64,000 nt of DNA from Aradus depressus (GCA_963662175.1 OY759223.1:7659549-7723548); one strand, 5' to 3'. Positions 1 to 10,820 are shown, counted from the stretch's first letter. Notes: a model not told the origin generated them from the letters alone. Numbers and translations are program-made.

Positions 1-1
1 T

Positions 2-115
2 GCAGACAACCAGACGGTGAAGATCCTTGGTCAGTACGCCCAGCATCTCACCCATCTGGATATCACCGCCTCCTGGCTTGTGGATGACTTCGGCATTGGA
101 GAACTACTACTGAAG
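2..115 (+). CDS. Gene 1 exon (partial at left edge)
   Basis: Reading frame starts at base 2 (ADNQTVKILGQYAQHLTHLD..) and ends in ..ELLLK before GTAATA at 116. The exit phase is 0. The true 5' end of the exon is outside the window. Confidence 0.75.
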
Positions 116-3100
116 GTAATATCTCTAATAATTTCTTGATCCCTGTTAAGTTTCCTTAGATACTAGACTTCCAAGATTTGAGGTTGTGGAGAAAGAATTT
201 ATTGGAAAACCTATATTTTAGACTAGTTAGCTACTGGGATCGAAAAGCAATTGTATGTTACTGCTTTATAACCTTTTTTCTTCTTTCATTTCTCCATATT
301 GTGTATCTTCTTGTGACTTTTTAACTTTCTGAGCTCAAGATCGCGGGTTCAAGACCCGGCCGAGGCCCTTAGTTTATTTTATCTGGAAGGTAAAAAAACT
401 TAAGCTCGCCGTCCCTCGGATGGGGCGTTAAACGATGGTCCCGCGCCTGTACGATGTCAGGTATTCGTTTAAGACCCCTACCCTAGGTGAATAAAAATTT
501 AGGGTAGGCAAAATTTAGGACTTCCACAGTAGAGTGGGGCTCATGTCCACCGGAGTGACGAAAGAGCGCTCTGGAAGTAGGCGATAGGACCTTGTATTCA
601 AAGCCCGGGCATGAGTCATAATAACTTAACTCAGAAAGCCAAATGAAGGCTCAATTGTGAAAACTTCCATTAAGACTGAGATTTTCCATCCTATCTTCGG
701 TTTGAACACTGAAAATGGTTAAACATATGTTCATGAAACATGCAGAATATGTCCCCACTTGAATTATATGTTGTTTCATCTTATATTTCCATGTTGGGGG
801 GAAGACGACATATTATTGAATATTGTGTCGATGTTTCCTTCTGATGGGCATTAATCTGGAGCGATTCTGTTCCGGATAGTCGACTTAATCAAGCATTGAA
901 GACCTACAAAGAGTCTGTTTCAAAATGCATGTTAACATGCTAGTTATTTTATTATTATTTATAGTATTATAACTTATAGTTTAATAATTCTATTATTATA
1001 ACTATCAGCTCTTCGGGGAGACGATAGAGGCAGCCCGTCCAGCTCAGCCGCTGGCTCTTATACAGTCGACTCTCGATATAACGAAAAAATCGATATTACA
1101 AAATGAAGTCCTGGCCCCTTGACAAAAACTCGAAATAGCAAAAAAAAAACAATGCATTTCTGTACATTCAGTATAACGAATCTATTTTAAAGGTATGTTG
1201 GTTTAAAACACGCAGTATTACGAAGTAGGAACGTATAAACACACTATTACACGAAGCCAAAAAAATGATTACATAATCTATGTACATAAAAGTTTACTTT
1301 ATTTACATCATTCCCTTTGCTACGAAGATTGTGAAGAAGACGACTCAAGACTCTGAAGTAGTGCCACCTACGTCGAAAGCTACCTCCAAGTCTCTGAAAA
1401 TACTTGACCAGTATCTGCTTAGACAACAAGTTGACGATAGCATTTTTTCCGCTCTCATTACAATTGACGGGGTTAGAATCAAGATGGTCCAAGTGACATT
1501 TTTGAAAATTTTATTTAAGTGCATAATCGGGTACAAAAATGATAGTTCTGTTCCGAAGTTGAACAAGTAAAATCCTAGCCAGTGTTGAGATCTAGTGGCA
1601 AATCACTTATTCCATTTTGGTGACATGAACAAGTAACATATCAATAGTGACCTTGAACTTAAGATTTTTATTCAATTTTATGGTTTGCTAACAGCAATTT
1701 TCACCAAAAGCAGAAGACAAAATATTTCCGGTTTCGATAAATTATAGATTTTTTAAATCAGATAAGAACTTATTGCACAGTTTCTTCAAAGTTTAAAAAT
1801 GTCACTTAGACCACTTTGATTCTAATCCCATCTATTGTAAACGCAGTGGTTCGAGCACGCTTAGCAACTCTACAGCAGCAGAAAAAGATATTTTTTTTTA
1901 ACAAAAACAATTTTTTTTTTTTTTTATCCTTTTGGAAATATATATATATGTACGTGCGAACATTTAATTTTATTTTTGTTCAGAATTTATTAAATGTATA
2001 ATACAAACATAATAAAATGTATAATAGAATTATTATGGTTTTCTTTACATTTTTAACCTCTCTCGATATTACGAAATTTGTTTGATGTTCACTCGATATT
2101 ACGAACCCTTATTATAGCAAAAACTCGATATTACGAATTTTTTCTTATGCCCCTTGAATTTCGTTATATCGAGAGTCGACTGTATTCATTTTGAGAATGT
2201 AGTTCTTAGCTTCTCCTCGACCGAACAGTAAATCCTTCTCAAATCTCTTTTTCCAATGAAGCTGATGTTTCTGTAATGTTGATCTCTTATTAGTATACTT
2301 TTTGCCCTACAGGATGCAGGCCGGGTCCTGAAGTCTCAGTTCATGACAGACCTGGAGAACTACGACCCAGCAGCTATTGAGGCGGTGGGATCTCTTTCTC
2401 CAGAGGACATCAACCGCACCTGTTCCACACTCACTGAAGTTCGTATCCAGGACACCAACACCAACGTCGTCTCTCTCCTGCTTCTGCTTATATTGACAAA
2501 AAATTTGAAAACTCTCGGCGGTTTCTTATATTACAGGTAAATCCGTCTAATTTTGAAACTTTAAACCTGAGTAGGGCACGTTTAAAATTACTTTTAATTT
2601 TTTTTTATTAATGTGTAAACATTTTAGCTCTCAGTAGGGGCTAAATCAGACCGTCAGAGAGTAAGTCTCGTTGATTTGCATGCGTATAAGTGTGTGTGTC
2701 GGACGGTTGCGCGCGCAGCGCACACAACTACACACTTCTTTATCTGTGATGTCAGCTGTTTTTGAGCATTTCTACGTTCATTGTATAAGAAAGTGAAACA
2801 AGAAAACAACTCTAAAAAACATGATTAGATATAACATTGTATTTTTACAACATAATTGATCATATTTACCGTTGTAGTGAAACTATAAAATGATCTTTCG
2901 GTAAAGATGCTTCGATAGCTTAAATTTATCACAATAAATAAAATTGTTGGTAAAAGAAAATAATATAGCAGTGTAAATCTAAAAATGTAGTATATAATAT
3001 TTCAATATATTATTATATAATATTGTTATATATAATAATATATTTGTTGTATTGTCACAAGTAATATAATGTTTTTACACATTTCAGGAGATACCGAACT

Positions 3101-6100
3101 TTTTAAATGACAATCTTATTCTACAAATGAATACGAATCGAAGCATTTCAACAACAAATTCGAAAACTACCATCGATGCTGTATTCACGCGGTATTTACG
3201 AGACACTACAATCACAGTTGTATATATCTTATTTTAGCTATCACAAACCTATAATTTCATGTATAAAAGAAATTGAAGAATAATAAATTTGAAAGTTTAA
3301 TTCCTTAAAATACTTTTCTTATTGTAACAAAAACAAATTTGAATCAAAATCAGTAGATGGCAGCATATTTTTGAAACTAAAGCAGATGTTTACACATCAT
3401 CACCGCGTCACTTCCACAAAACATAATTTTTTTAGTCCCATATAATCGGTACCACCGGCGAAGTACTTCCCCAGCACGAATTAATTAATTAAGTTTTTGC
3501 TCTCCCTCTAAAACTCTTCAACATTTTGAGCTAAAAATCAATATTTGACTTAGTGGCTTCTGAATCCTCAAACTAAATGTCAATGCATTGCATTACATCG
3601 GCATAAAAAATGTCAAGTTCCATTTTCAAAATGGAGAAGTGGTTAACAATTTTGAATTAAATAAGACCACCTAATGACAAAACTCCAATGAATGGCTGGG
3701 AGTGGCACACGATATCCATAAAAGAGTACTCTATTTTTCTGTTCCGATGGAATTTATGAAACTTTCTGTTTGTTATATTCACTTGAAACTATTCTTACTT
3801 TGTTGTAGTATGTATGTCCTGTATCCTAGGAACATCGGGGACGCTGTTGTCTGTGTCCAGGCTAGACGAGACGCCCCGCCGCATCTCCAACTGAGGGAAC
3901 TCTGGGACACTCAGCTGTTGCCCCGGGACAAGCTGGTGAGGGTGGCTCGCTATCTTCCTCATCTCACCTGTCTCTACACCCGGGCTCTTCATCTCCCCTC
4001 CTGTCCGGGTCTCATGCCACCACTCACCGCCCTCACAGCTGACTTTGACTTTGTTCAGTGTGCGCCATCTCTCTACACTTACCTTCAGCCCTGTGGCGCC
4101 ACCATCCGCAAACTCACACTCTGTGATCAGGTAAAACAACAGATATTCTTATAACTGCTATCTTTGGTGCTGGCTTCTTAAGGTACCCATACACGAAGCA
4201 AATCTATCGTCAGATTTATTAGGAGCGCACACACAGTTCGATATATTTCAATCGACGCAATGGAGCAGGACGATCTTTTATCGTTATCTGCGGCTGTTTT
4301 GTTATGTAATAAAATTAAACCTAAAAAAAAAAAAACAGAGTAGTTTGGGCAATAGGGTGGTTAATTGAAAAGAAAACAATTTTCGCACATCAGATTTATA
4401 AAATGTTCTAAATTATCCCTAGACCAGGTACACATATCACAATTTAATAAAGGAAAATTATGAAAACAGGAAAGTTAAAATACCTAATCTCTTCCACTTC
4501 ACTTTTGTGTTTAAAAGGTTATTATTATAGATAAACTTATTGTAACCTCCTTGATTATCGCCACGATAACCACATACACCATACAATCAATTGTACAAGC
4601 AATTAATCTGTGCGATGATTGCATGAAAATTTCTTCAGATCAAAAATAGATCTGATGACCAACCAATCGAACCCGATGACGACATACATTAAACGATTTA
4701 TCGAACGATTGTCGATCGTCAGATTCATCTGACGATCAATTGCTTCGTGTATGGGTACCTTTACTCTTCGGCCAACCACCCCCCCAAAAAAATTAACGTT
4801 AAAATGAAATATATCTGCAGTCATCACTCACACCTAAGTGCTGTGCATAGTCAAATTACATTATTTTTTTGTTAAGATGAATGCGCATTAGCAAAGAAAT
4901 AAATGAGAAAAGATAAAAAATAAATAATAATAATCGTGATAAGTGTTTTTAGTGGCGGTGTTCTTCAGATATAGTTTACAACTAGATATCCTGAAGTAGT
5001 CTAGATTTGAGGCGACGGCGTTCAGATGGCTGGGTCAGTCGGTAGAAGACTACTCCAGGAACGAGGGAAGAGAGCTGTGCTACTCCGCAAAATTGTACAT
5101 TGCAGAACGTATTTCTGACGATTGTTAATAGATTTTCTGTTATTTTCTATACCGTTGATAAGTAGGGGAATGTGTTGTGTGTTGTAGGTGCAGAGTGTGG
5201 ACCTGTCTGTGGTGGGGAGACTCTGCCCTTGTCTGGAGGAGCTGAAGGCCAAAGTAATGGTAGGAGAACCGGAGGCTAGAAGCGGTGTCATCATGTCCAA
5301 ACTGACCACCGCCAAACTACGGATTTCTCACACCTCCACCTTCAGATGGATCATGAGGCATGCCTCCACCATCAAATATCTTCAGGTCTGGTCAACACTT
5401 ATATTGTCTAGTCCCACAAACACTCTACTCCCGATTAATAAGATAGATGATAGGAAATAGGTAGAGGGAGAAGGTTTTAGATCGAGACGAATGGAGGAGG
5501 ATTGTGACGGAGGCCCGGATGCTTTCAGGACCGTAGCGCCGCAGGAAGAAGAAGATAGATGATAGGAAACAACCTAACGCAAATAAAGAAAGCCATCCTC
5601 ATAAATTCTTAACTAAAAAAAATTCTTCTGGAGTAAGGTTTGAATCCTTTGTAGTGAAGACTTATTAAGACTCATTTTACAAGCTCTGTTTTTTTTTTTT
5701 TGTTTTTTTTTTATAAAAGCTTCATGAATATTGGGAATATAGGAATATAGGAGGGGTGTTATAAGTTTTTAGCCTTTGCCTGTCTGTGTGTGCGTGTGTC
5801 TGTCTGTGGCATCTTAGCTCCAAGATGGCTGAACCGATTTCGAAGCGGTTTTTTTCTTTCAAAAGCTGGTATTTGCGAGATGATTCTTAGCCATGTTTGG
5901 TGGAAATCGGGTATGCCGTTTCCAAGACCTTCAGGTTTTATCAGAGCCTGTATACGGATGTCGGCCTCTATTACAGCTAGAGACTTGGAGTTTGTGCTCA
6001 AATGTTTATAAGGCCAAGCCCCTTCCCCCAAGCCTCCCCCTCTTTTTAAAGGTTTATTTTTTGTGTCGGGAATTTTTTAAATTTTTAGTTTTATAATATT

Positions 6101-7050
6101 ATTTTTATGAAAATTTTTAAGCTAACTTTGATAAAAAAAAAAAATTCTGTATAGGGGCCGCAGCCGCAGTGGGGTACGTGAAATCCGAGGCATTCAATTA
6201 TGGCTGCTAGCGCCGGCAGCAGCTGCATCCCTTTGCGGATACCAGCGCGACGGGAATAATAATTAGCATGGTTACCTGGCTGAGGGCAGCCACGGATTAT
6301 TTTCCTCAGGAGTCTGCAGTGTCGGTTGCCGTTAGCTGGTGCCGGCAGTGGAGGCACTTTCTTATAAATATTTACCTTGAAGTCTACATTATATACTTAT
6401 TTTTACAATTTTCAGTTGGCTTTGGAAAAGGAGGAATGCTCGGACATGTTTGAAGATGATGTCATTTGGAAAATGATTGAAGAAAACCCCCCCTCACTTC
6501 AGACTATTGAGTATCTCAATATACATATGTTCCACAATACTGGATTTCAGAACTTTGTTGTCTCGTGCGGAACTGTAAGTTTCATGTCAACTAACAGTTT
6601 ACAATGGAAACTGACATTATTGCAGAGATATTGTGAAATAATTCAAATGAACTTGAAAGAAATAAAACTTGTTTATTTATGGTATTGTCTAATTTCACCA
6701 ACTATATTTACATGAGAGTACTTTCGGTATTTCTACCATCCTCAGCCAAAAGCACAAGAGATAAGACTAAGTTAATATTACAGAATGTCAGCCTCTCGAG
6801 GAACCCATTACCTTCCCTCCTGGTGTTCCCCATGACGTCAGACATTTCTAACTAAGCTAAATTTTCAAGCTGTGAGATATTTTATGACAAGGCGGTCCCC
6901 ATATTTCAAATGTGTGACCCCTTCTAAGATCTAGGTATAAAGCATTAACAATGAACAGGCGAATAATATAATATTAACAAATCAAAAATAATTGGTTCCA
7001 AATTACAACCTAATTAAAATTATTATACTGTAAATTATATATATATATAT

Positions 7051-7086
<36 letters not shown>

Positions 7087-9205
7087 ATTGGTAAGAGGTA
7101 AATGATATGTATATTTAGACGTACCTGTGCACATCGACTGGAGGGTCATATTATTGGTGACAGTAAGGGGGAATATTTTAGATTGGTTTGGTCGTTCATA
7201 CAATTTCCATCTTTTAAAGTTCTGTTTATTTCTAATTGTTCTAATGAGTTGAGTAATGGGCTTTTTTCGCAGAAATGAAGGTATTTTATGCCTGTGTCTT
7301 TATCAAATGTATGTTTGTGTTGGTTGATGTGTTGGGCGAATGTTGATTTTGTTATGTTGTATGTTGTGTCCATATAACAGTTTACAGTTCTCAGTCCTTT
7401 ATTATACTGGGCAAGTACATTACCGTTGATTACACAGCCCACTCTACTTCCTCAGCTGTACCAAGTATAGAGCAAGTTATGTCATCGGTAAATATTATGC
7501 GGAGTTTTCAGCGGAATTTCATGTTTTCCGACCTACAAATTACAAATACAAAAAAAAAAAGTCGGTGAATCACCGGCTATGTACTTTCCCATCAAATATG
7601 TTTTCGCTCTCCCTTGAAAGTCAATCGACCGTTTGGTCTGAAACTCAATATTTAATTTACATTGTGGCTTCCGAATTATATTAAATTCATTACATCGCAG
7701 TTATTAGGGTATTTAAAGCCGAGACCCTCTTCTCTGGTCCTCCTCTTCCCTTCGACTGATTTCACGAAAAATAATTTTTAATTAATTATTAATAGGTGTA
7801 ATTTAAATTAATTGTTTCTAAGTTGAGGAACGCGGACATATTGTGGAATTTGTAATAAATAAATAAAACATTACAAAACTACCGGTTTCGGCCTTACCGG
7901 TAGTTTTGTAAATATCTTTGTTGGAATAGACAATATTTCAAAAATAAGTTTGTTTCATTTAAATTAAATGTATTTAAGTATATAATTTCATGTCGATACA
8001 TTCATTACATCGGCAGTTGTGGGAATTTGAGTTGAGCCCCCTCTGATGCCCCTCCCCTTCGTCCTTATTGGGCTTTGAATTTACATTGAAATTTCGTATT
8101 AATACATTCACTACGACAGTTATTTTTTTATTTTATTACTTCTTTTTTTTTTTTGATTTATGTACGATGCATATTAGCCATGTCACTGTGTAATCTAGTT
8201 ATTTACGTCATCCATGGCCCCGGGAGGGAGTTCTATCTACGAAATAAAACTCACTCTCGGACGGGATTCGAACCCGCAAACCATAGTGAGACTATGCGAC
8301 CAAAGCCCTACGCTCTAGCCCGCACAGCCATCATTAGTTTTTGTGTTAAGCCTCCTCCTTTCGAGGATATAAATTTCCTCTTCTAATGTATACATTTCTT
8401 GTGGAATAAATAATATTAAAACAAAAAGGATTTATTTATTATAAGTTTTCACAATATTAACGCTTTTCTCAACTGAAGGTTGTTTGGGTTTTGGAGCACA
8501 CCCTCACTTGTTAGGCTGAATATCTTCAATTCTTTTACTTATACTTTTTTCCGAATACATTTTGACGATCTAGATCGATATAGAGAAAAATCTGATAAAA
8601 ACAAAGAATTTGCTTAACATTTATATTGTCTAATTTCACAAAAATATTTACATGTAGTGTAACGGTTATGGCTTACGCCCTCTTCGACGTTAAGCGATGG
8701 TTCCGAGCATGTACGATGTCAGGTACTCGTTAAAGACTACATACCCTAGATGACTGAAATTTTGGGTAGGCAATATTTGGGTCTCCTATAGATGACTTGG
8801 ACTCATGTTCACCAGAGCGATGCAAGAGCGGTCTGGTAGTAGAAGATATGACCTCATAGTTAAAGCCCGAGCAAGAGTATAACCAACTCTTGAAATAAGT
8901 GGGAAAGAAGCTCATTGAGTGTATATTCTATAAAATATCCCTCCTATTCTTATTTAATTTTAATATTTTAGCAAAAAAAACTTGCATTTTATTATTTGTA
9001 CGCTTTGTTGCAGCTATCGATCGAAGCAGGATATGCACTTTTAACAGCCTGCAGTAATATTCGTTTCCTGGGCGATATGCACACTTGGTTTAAGGTAAGT
9101 CATGAAGATGTCATTGAAATGGCAAAATATATTAAAGAAAATAATTTGGATGTTAAAATAAATTTCCGGGATATTATCTATCCGTCAGGATCTTCTGTTC
9201 AATAA
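2..9205 (+). CDS. Gene 1: leucine-rich-repeat protein, C-terminal part (six exons, 5' truncated by window edge)
   Basis: Exons 2-115, 2313-2536, 3809-4130, 5188-5385, 6416-6574 and 9014-9205 join with consistent phases (0,2,0,0,0) into 1209 nt: 402 residues and a stop. Seen: each internal boundary has AG..GT, with strong donors such as GTAAGT after 6574. The product is rich in spaced Leu/Ile (for example HLTHLDITASW, LPHLTCLYTRALHLPSC, CLEELKAKV, TIEYLNIHMF, NIRFLGDMHTW), the pattern of irregular leucine-rich repeats as in F-box/LRR substrate adaptors. No F-box is visible because the N-terminus lies outside the window. No signal peptide or membrane segment is seen, so it is probably intracellular. 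AATAAA signals at 9388-9398 suggest a poly(A) site shortly after. It converges on gene 2. LRR class is inferred from Leu spacing; the exact family was not recognised. Confidence 0.8.
327..631 (+). repeat. SINE family A copy (5' A box missing)
   Basis: Starts at the B-box half of the tRNA-like head (GGGTTCAAGACCCGGCC) and continues through the family body (GTACGATGTCAGGTA, AGAGCGCTCTGG) to CATAATAACTTAACT. It lies in gene 1 intron DNA. Confidence 0.8.
1063..2182 (+). mobile_element. Tigger/pogo-like DNA transposon, internally deleted
   Basis: Perfect terminal inverted repeats of at least 23 bp begin CAGTCGACTCTCGATATAAC at 1063 and end with the complement at 2182, flanked by TA on both sides (1061-1062, 2183-2184). 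TA duplication and CAGT termini are typical of Tc1/mariner, pogo/Tigger branch. Bases 1330-1500 (+) encode a fragment like a Tigger transposase C-terminus (SLKILDQYLLRQQVDDSIFS). No complete transposase remains, so it is a non-autonomous deletion derivative within a gene 1 intron. Confidence 0.85.
2313..2536 (+). CDS. Gene 1 exon
   Basis: The acceptor is TTGCCCTACAG before 2313 and the donor is GTAAAT at 2537. Entry phase is 0 and exit phase is 2. It encodes DAGRVLKSQFMTDLENYD.. to ..LKTLGGFLYYR/S. Leu-rich stretch NVVSLLLLLILTKNLKTL is in the middle of an LRR-like segment, not an obvious membrane helix. Confidence 0.8.
3430..3615 (+). repeat. Dispersed repeat family X fragment
   Basis: Carries the family signatures GTACTTCCCCAGCACGAATT, GCTCTCCCTCTAAAA and CATTACATCGGC found again and again in this window. 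The surrounding 2540-3430 is AT-rich with no recognisable feature. Confidence 0.6.
3809..4130 (+). CDS. Gene 1 exon
   Basis: Acceptor TTTGTTGTAG before 3809 is the one that fits the incoming phase 2. Two other AGs nearby (3829 and 3860 regions) do not fit as well. The donor is GTAAAA at 4131, exit phase 0. It encodes a GC-rich segment with LRR-like HLQLRELWDTQLLP and YLPHLTCLYTRAL. GC content is clearly higher than in the flanking introns. Confidence 0.8.
4181..4760. mobile_element. PIF/Harbinger-like MITE
   Basis: About 22-bp terminal inverted repeats (AGGTACCCATACACGAAGCA at 4181 and its complement ending at 4760) with TTA on both sides (4178-4180 and 4761-4763). A 3-bp TWA duplication is characteristic of PIF/Harbinger. 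It is 580 bp with no coding capacity, inside a gene 1 intron 50 bp past the donor at 4131. Confidence 0.8.
5188..5385 (+). CDS. Gene 1 exon
   Basis: Acceptor GTGTTGTAG before 5188; donor GTCTGG at 5386; 66 whole codons, phase 0 at both ends. It encodes VQSVDLSVVGRLCPCLEELK.. to ..RHASTIKYLQ. An alternative acceptor at GTGCAG, six bases further in, would remove only two residues. Confidence 0.8.
5755..6020 (+). repeat. Dispersed repeat fragment
   Basis: Segment with GTCTGTCTGTGGCATCTTAG, AACCGATTTCGAAGCGG and GGTGGAAATCGG, wording I associate with interspersed repeats in other arthropods. Class is unknown. The following 6130-6360 is GC-rich non-coding DNA with a small palindrome (GCTGCTAGCGCCGGCAGCAG). 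Confidence 0.4.
6416..6574 (+). CDS. Gene 1 exon
   Basis: Acceptor TTTTCAG before 6416 and a consensus donor GTAAGT at 6575. There are 53 whole codons, phase 0-0. It encodes LALEKEECSDMFEDD.. to ..NFVVSCGT, an acidic stretch followed by an LRR-like SLQTIEYLNIHMF. Confidence 0.8.
6713..6748 (-). ncRNA. Hammerhead-ribozyme-like motif
   Basis: On the - strand: TGG, CTGAGGA, a hairpin GGTA-GAAA-TACC, GAAA, palindrome A-GTAC-T, then UC and TCA. Seen: the CUGANGA and GAAA cores are intact, stem II pairs fully, stem I pairs UGG with UCA (one G-U), and the UH rule is met (UC). The palindromic stem III is the hallmark of dimer-acting hammerheads known in Penelope-like elements. It lies 400 bp downstream of the endonuclease remnant at 7146-7405. 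Confidence 0.7.
7038..7083. repeat. (AT)n microsatellite
   Basis: Near-perfect AT dinucleotide run in the 3' region of the Penelope-like remnant. Confidence 0.9.
7146..7405 (-). pseudogene. Penelope-like element: C-terminal GIY-YIG endonuclease region remnant
   Basis: The - strand frame reads STFAQHINQHKHTFDKDTGI, KSPLLNSLEQLEI, NDQTNLKYSPLL, then a stop at 7146. The pattern (S-x-F-A-x-H, H-x-F-D, L-N-x-L-E-x-L-E-I, L-x-D-Q) is that of the C-terminal end of Penelope-like retroelement endonucleases. The upstream RT is absent. A hammerhead-like motif follows downstream at 6748-6713, the known 3' layout of these elements. Confidence 0.65.
7433..8130 (+). repeat. Dispersed repeat family X with a nested Penelope-like terminus
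   Basis: Family X signatures GTCGGTGAATCACCGGC, GTACTTTCCC, CATTACATCG and TCCCCTTCG at 7433-7770 and 7970-8130. It is interrupted at about 7805-7965 by a terminus with TAAATAAATAAAACA, ACCGGTTTCGGCC and GGAATAGACAATATTTCAAA. Confidence 0.6.
7805..7965 (-). mobile_element. Penelope-like terminus, type ACCGGT (core truncated)
   Basis: Shares CTAAGTTGAGGAACGCGG, AACGCGGACATATTGTGG and GAATAGACAATATTTC with copies at 10625-10820 and 19752-19985. On the - strand it keeps GGCC-GAAA-CCGG-TA but lacks the CUGANGA half, so the ribozyme is dead here. Confidence 0.6.
8155..8332 (-). repeat. SINE family B copy, tRNA-derived
   Basis: On the - strand it begins GGCTGTGCGGGCTAGAGCGT, has an exact tRNA B box (GGTTCGAATCC) and ends GGCTAATATGCATCGTACAT. 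The same head and tail recur at 17758-17912. It is not a functional tRNA gene: no cloverleaf 3' acceptor half is seen. Confidence 0.75.
8668..8884 (+). repeat. SINE family A copy, 5' truncated
   Basis: Body signatures GTTAAGCGATGGTTCCGAGC, TGTACGATGTCAGGTACTCG and TTAAAGCCCGAGCA. The tRNA-like head is missing. Confidence 0.75.
9014..9205 (+). CDS. Gene 1 terminal exon
   Basis: Acceptor CTTTGTTGCAG before 9014, phase 0 in, stop TAA at 9203-9205. It encodes LSIEAGYALLTACSNIRFLG.. to ..IIYPSGSSVQ. A GTAAGT lies inside at about 9093, but the downstream frame stays open and protein-like (EDVIEMAKYIKENNLDV), so read-through is preferred over splicing there. Confidence 0.78.
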   Translation, partial: LSIEAGYALLTACSNIRFLGDMHTWFKVSHEDVIEMAKYIKENNLDVKINFRDIIYPSGSSVQ

Positions 9206-9387
9206 TAGATTAATTGTATTTTTTATTTTTTCAAGAATGAATGAGTCAATTTAGTATGTCATAATTTAATATTTTTATGAAATTTGACATATTACTGTTA
9301 TTTTTTTATTAGATAGAACAAAATTTGAAATTATTATATTTTATATGTAAATATATTTGTATATAAAGTTGTTTAGCTGTTCAATTT

Positions 9388-9398
9388 AATAAAATAAA
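9388..9398 (+). promoter_or_regulatory. Polyadenylation signals of gene 1
   Basis: Two overlapping AATAAA hexamers 180-190 bp after the stop codon, followed by T-rich DNA. Confidence 0.6.
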
Positions 9399-9528
9399 TT
9401 GTATTATTTTTTAATGGTCTTTATTTATAATTTCTACAATCCATCTCAAAATTTATTTTAGTTTGGATTATGAGACTATTTGTGTGCACATAAAAAGTTA
9501 ATATCGTACACAAAAACAGCTTGCGATG

Positions 9529-9695
9529 GAATGTTAAGCGATGTTTCCGTGCCAGTGCGATGTCAGGTACTCTTAAAGACATACCTTATGTAACTAAACA
9601 TTGGTAGGCAGACTTTTGGACTCCCACTGAGGAGTTGGGAGCTGTCTACCAGAGCGACAAAAGAGCGCTCTGATTGGAGGCGATAAGACTTTAAG
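9529..9695 (+). repeat. SINE family A fragment
   Basis: AATGTTAAGCGATGTTTCCG and GCGATGTCAGGTACTC, AAAGAGCGCTCTG; diverged and lacking both ends. Confidence 0.65.
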
Positions 9696-9866
9696 AGAAA
9701 CACAAAAAAAAGGATGAGAATTAAGAAATATATATATTTTGAAACCTCTCAAGAAACGACACCTATTAAATTTCAGTAGAATTAAAGATGAGGATTAGTG
9801 GGGGGCTCAACTTGAAAATTCCAATAACTGCTAATGTAATGAATGAAGCAATACAACATTTAGGCA

Positions 9867-10629
9867 GGGCGCAAGTTGAGACGCAGTTCGGTGAGGTGAC
9901 TCACCGCGAGTTTCTGTGAAGTGAGTCTGCGAAGGTCTGTTTTCGTTCACAGTTTTCACGGCGTGAGTTACGATAGCCCGTGTTTTTCTCATTTTTAATA
10001 TGGAAGAGAAACTTATACGAGGTAGTTCCTTGGAGAAAGATTTTGTACTACACCAGTCATGGAGAGAGACTACTTGAGAAGCAAATTGAAGTAGAAGATA
10101 TGGGAAGAAGTTGCGACAGAGATTGGGGTGAAATATGGTATATATAAGCTTTTTAGAGGGCGCCGGTAGCTCAGTAGTATGCGTGCTTGCCTTCTGAGCT
10201 CAAGATCGTGGGTTCGAAATCCGATCGAGACACTTCGGATGGGACGTTAAGCGATGGGACTGTACGATGTCAGGTACTCGATAAAGACCCCTGCCGCAGG
10301 TGAATAAAAATTTAGGGTAGGAAAAATTTAAGACTCCCACAGTAGAGTCGGGCTCATGTCCACCAGAGTGACGAAAGAGCGCTCTGGTAGTAGGCGATAT
10401 GACCTCGTAGTTAAAGCCCGGGCTTGAGTCATAATAACTAATCTTTTTATTTAACTAAGTACATATTCACACATAACTTATTTAAACAACTACCTCAATT
10501 GCACTCATCGCACACATGGTCGGCACGTCACGGACACGCAGTGGTGATAGAACTGCGCCTTCAACTTTCCCTCTCCTCTCCGCGCAGTTCATTCAGTCAC
10601 CTCAACGAACTGCGTCTCAACTTGCGCCC
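9867..10629 (+). mobile_element. Harbinger-like element with MADF remnant and nested SINE
   Basis: Inverted termini GGGCGCAAGTTGAGACGCAG at 9867 and its complement ending at 10629. At 10001-10130 a broken frame reads MEEKLIRGSSLEKDFVLHQS, then stops, and a nearby frame gives EVATEIGVKYG. This resembles a MADF/Myb-like DNA-binding domain, the second protein of many PIF/Harbinger elements. A SINE (10157-10441) is inserted in it. The target duplication is unclear. Confidence 0.65.
10157..10441 (+). repeat. SINE family A, near full length
   Basis: The tRNA-like head has A box TAGCTCAGTAGTATGCGTGC and B-box region GGGTTCGAAATCC, then the body (GATGGGACGTTAAGCGATGG, AGAGCGCTCTGGTAGTAGGC) and the tail CATAATAACTA. 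It is about 285 bp and is the best reference copy of the family here. Confidence 0.88.
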
Positions 10630-10820
10630 CTACCTTACTTCTAAGTTGAGAAACGCGGACATATTGTGGAAACTTGTAATAAATAAATAAAACAAACTTA
10701 TTTTTGAAATATTGTCTATTCCACTAAAGATATATATCTTTAGTGGAATAGACAATATATATATATATCTTTAGTTGAATAGACAATATTTCAAATATAA
10801 GTTTGTTTTATTTATTTATC
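10625..10820. mobile_element. Penelope-like termini in inverted arrangement
   Basis: TTGTCTATTCCACTAAAGAT and its complement repeat three times around an AT-rich centre, with AAACAAACTTATTTTTGAAA on one side and its inverse on the other. No ribozyme core remains. Confidence 0.6.

Noticed and set aside
1247..1566. - strand frames (73-81 codons) over the Tigger-like element
   Set aside because: The + strand of the same bases gives the transposase-like C-terminus; the - frames are shadows.
10499..10690. 63-codon frame with Leu-rich LQLSLSSPRSSFSHLNELRL
   Set aside because: It covers the right inverted terminus of the Harbinger-like element and a Penelope-like terminus.
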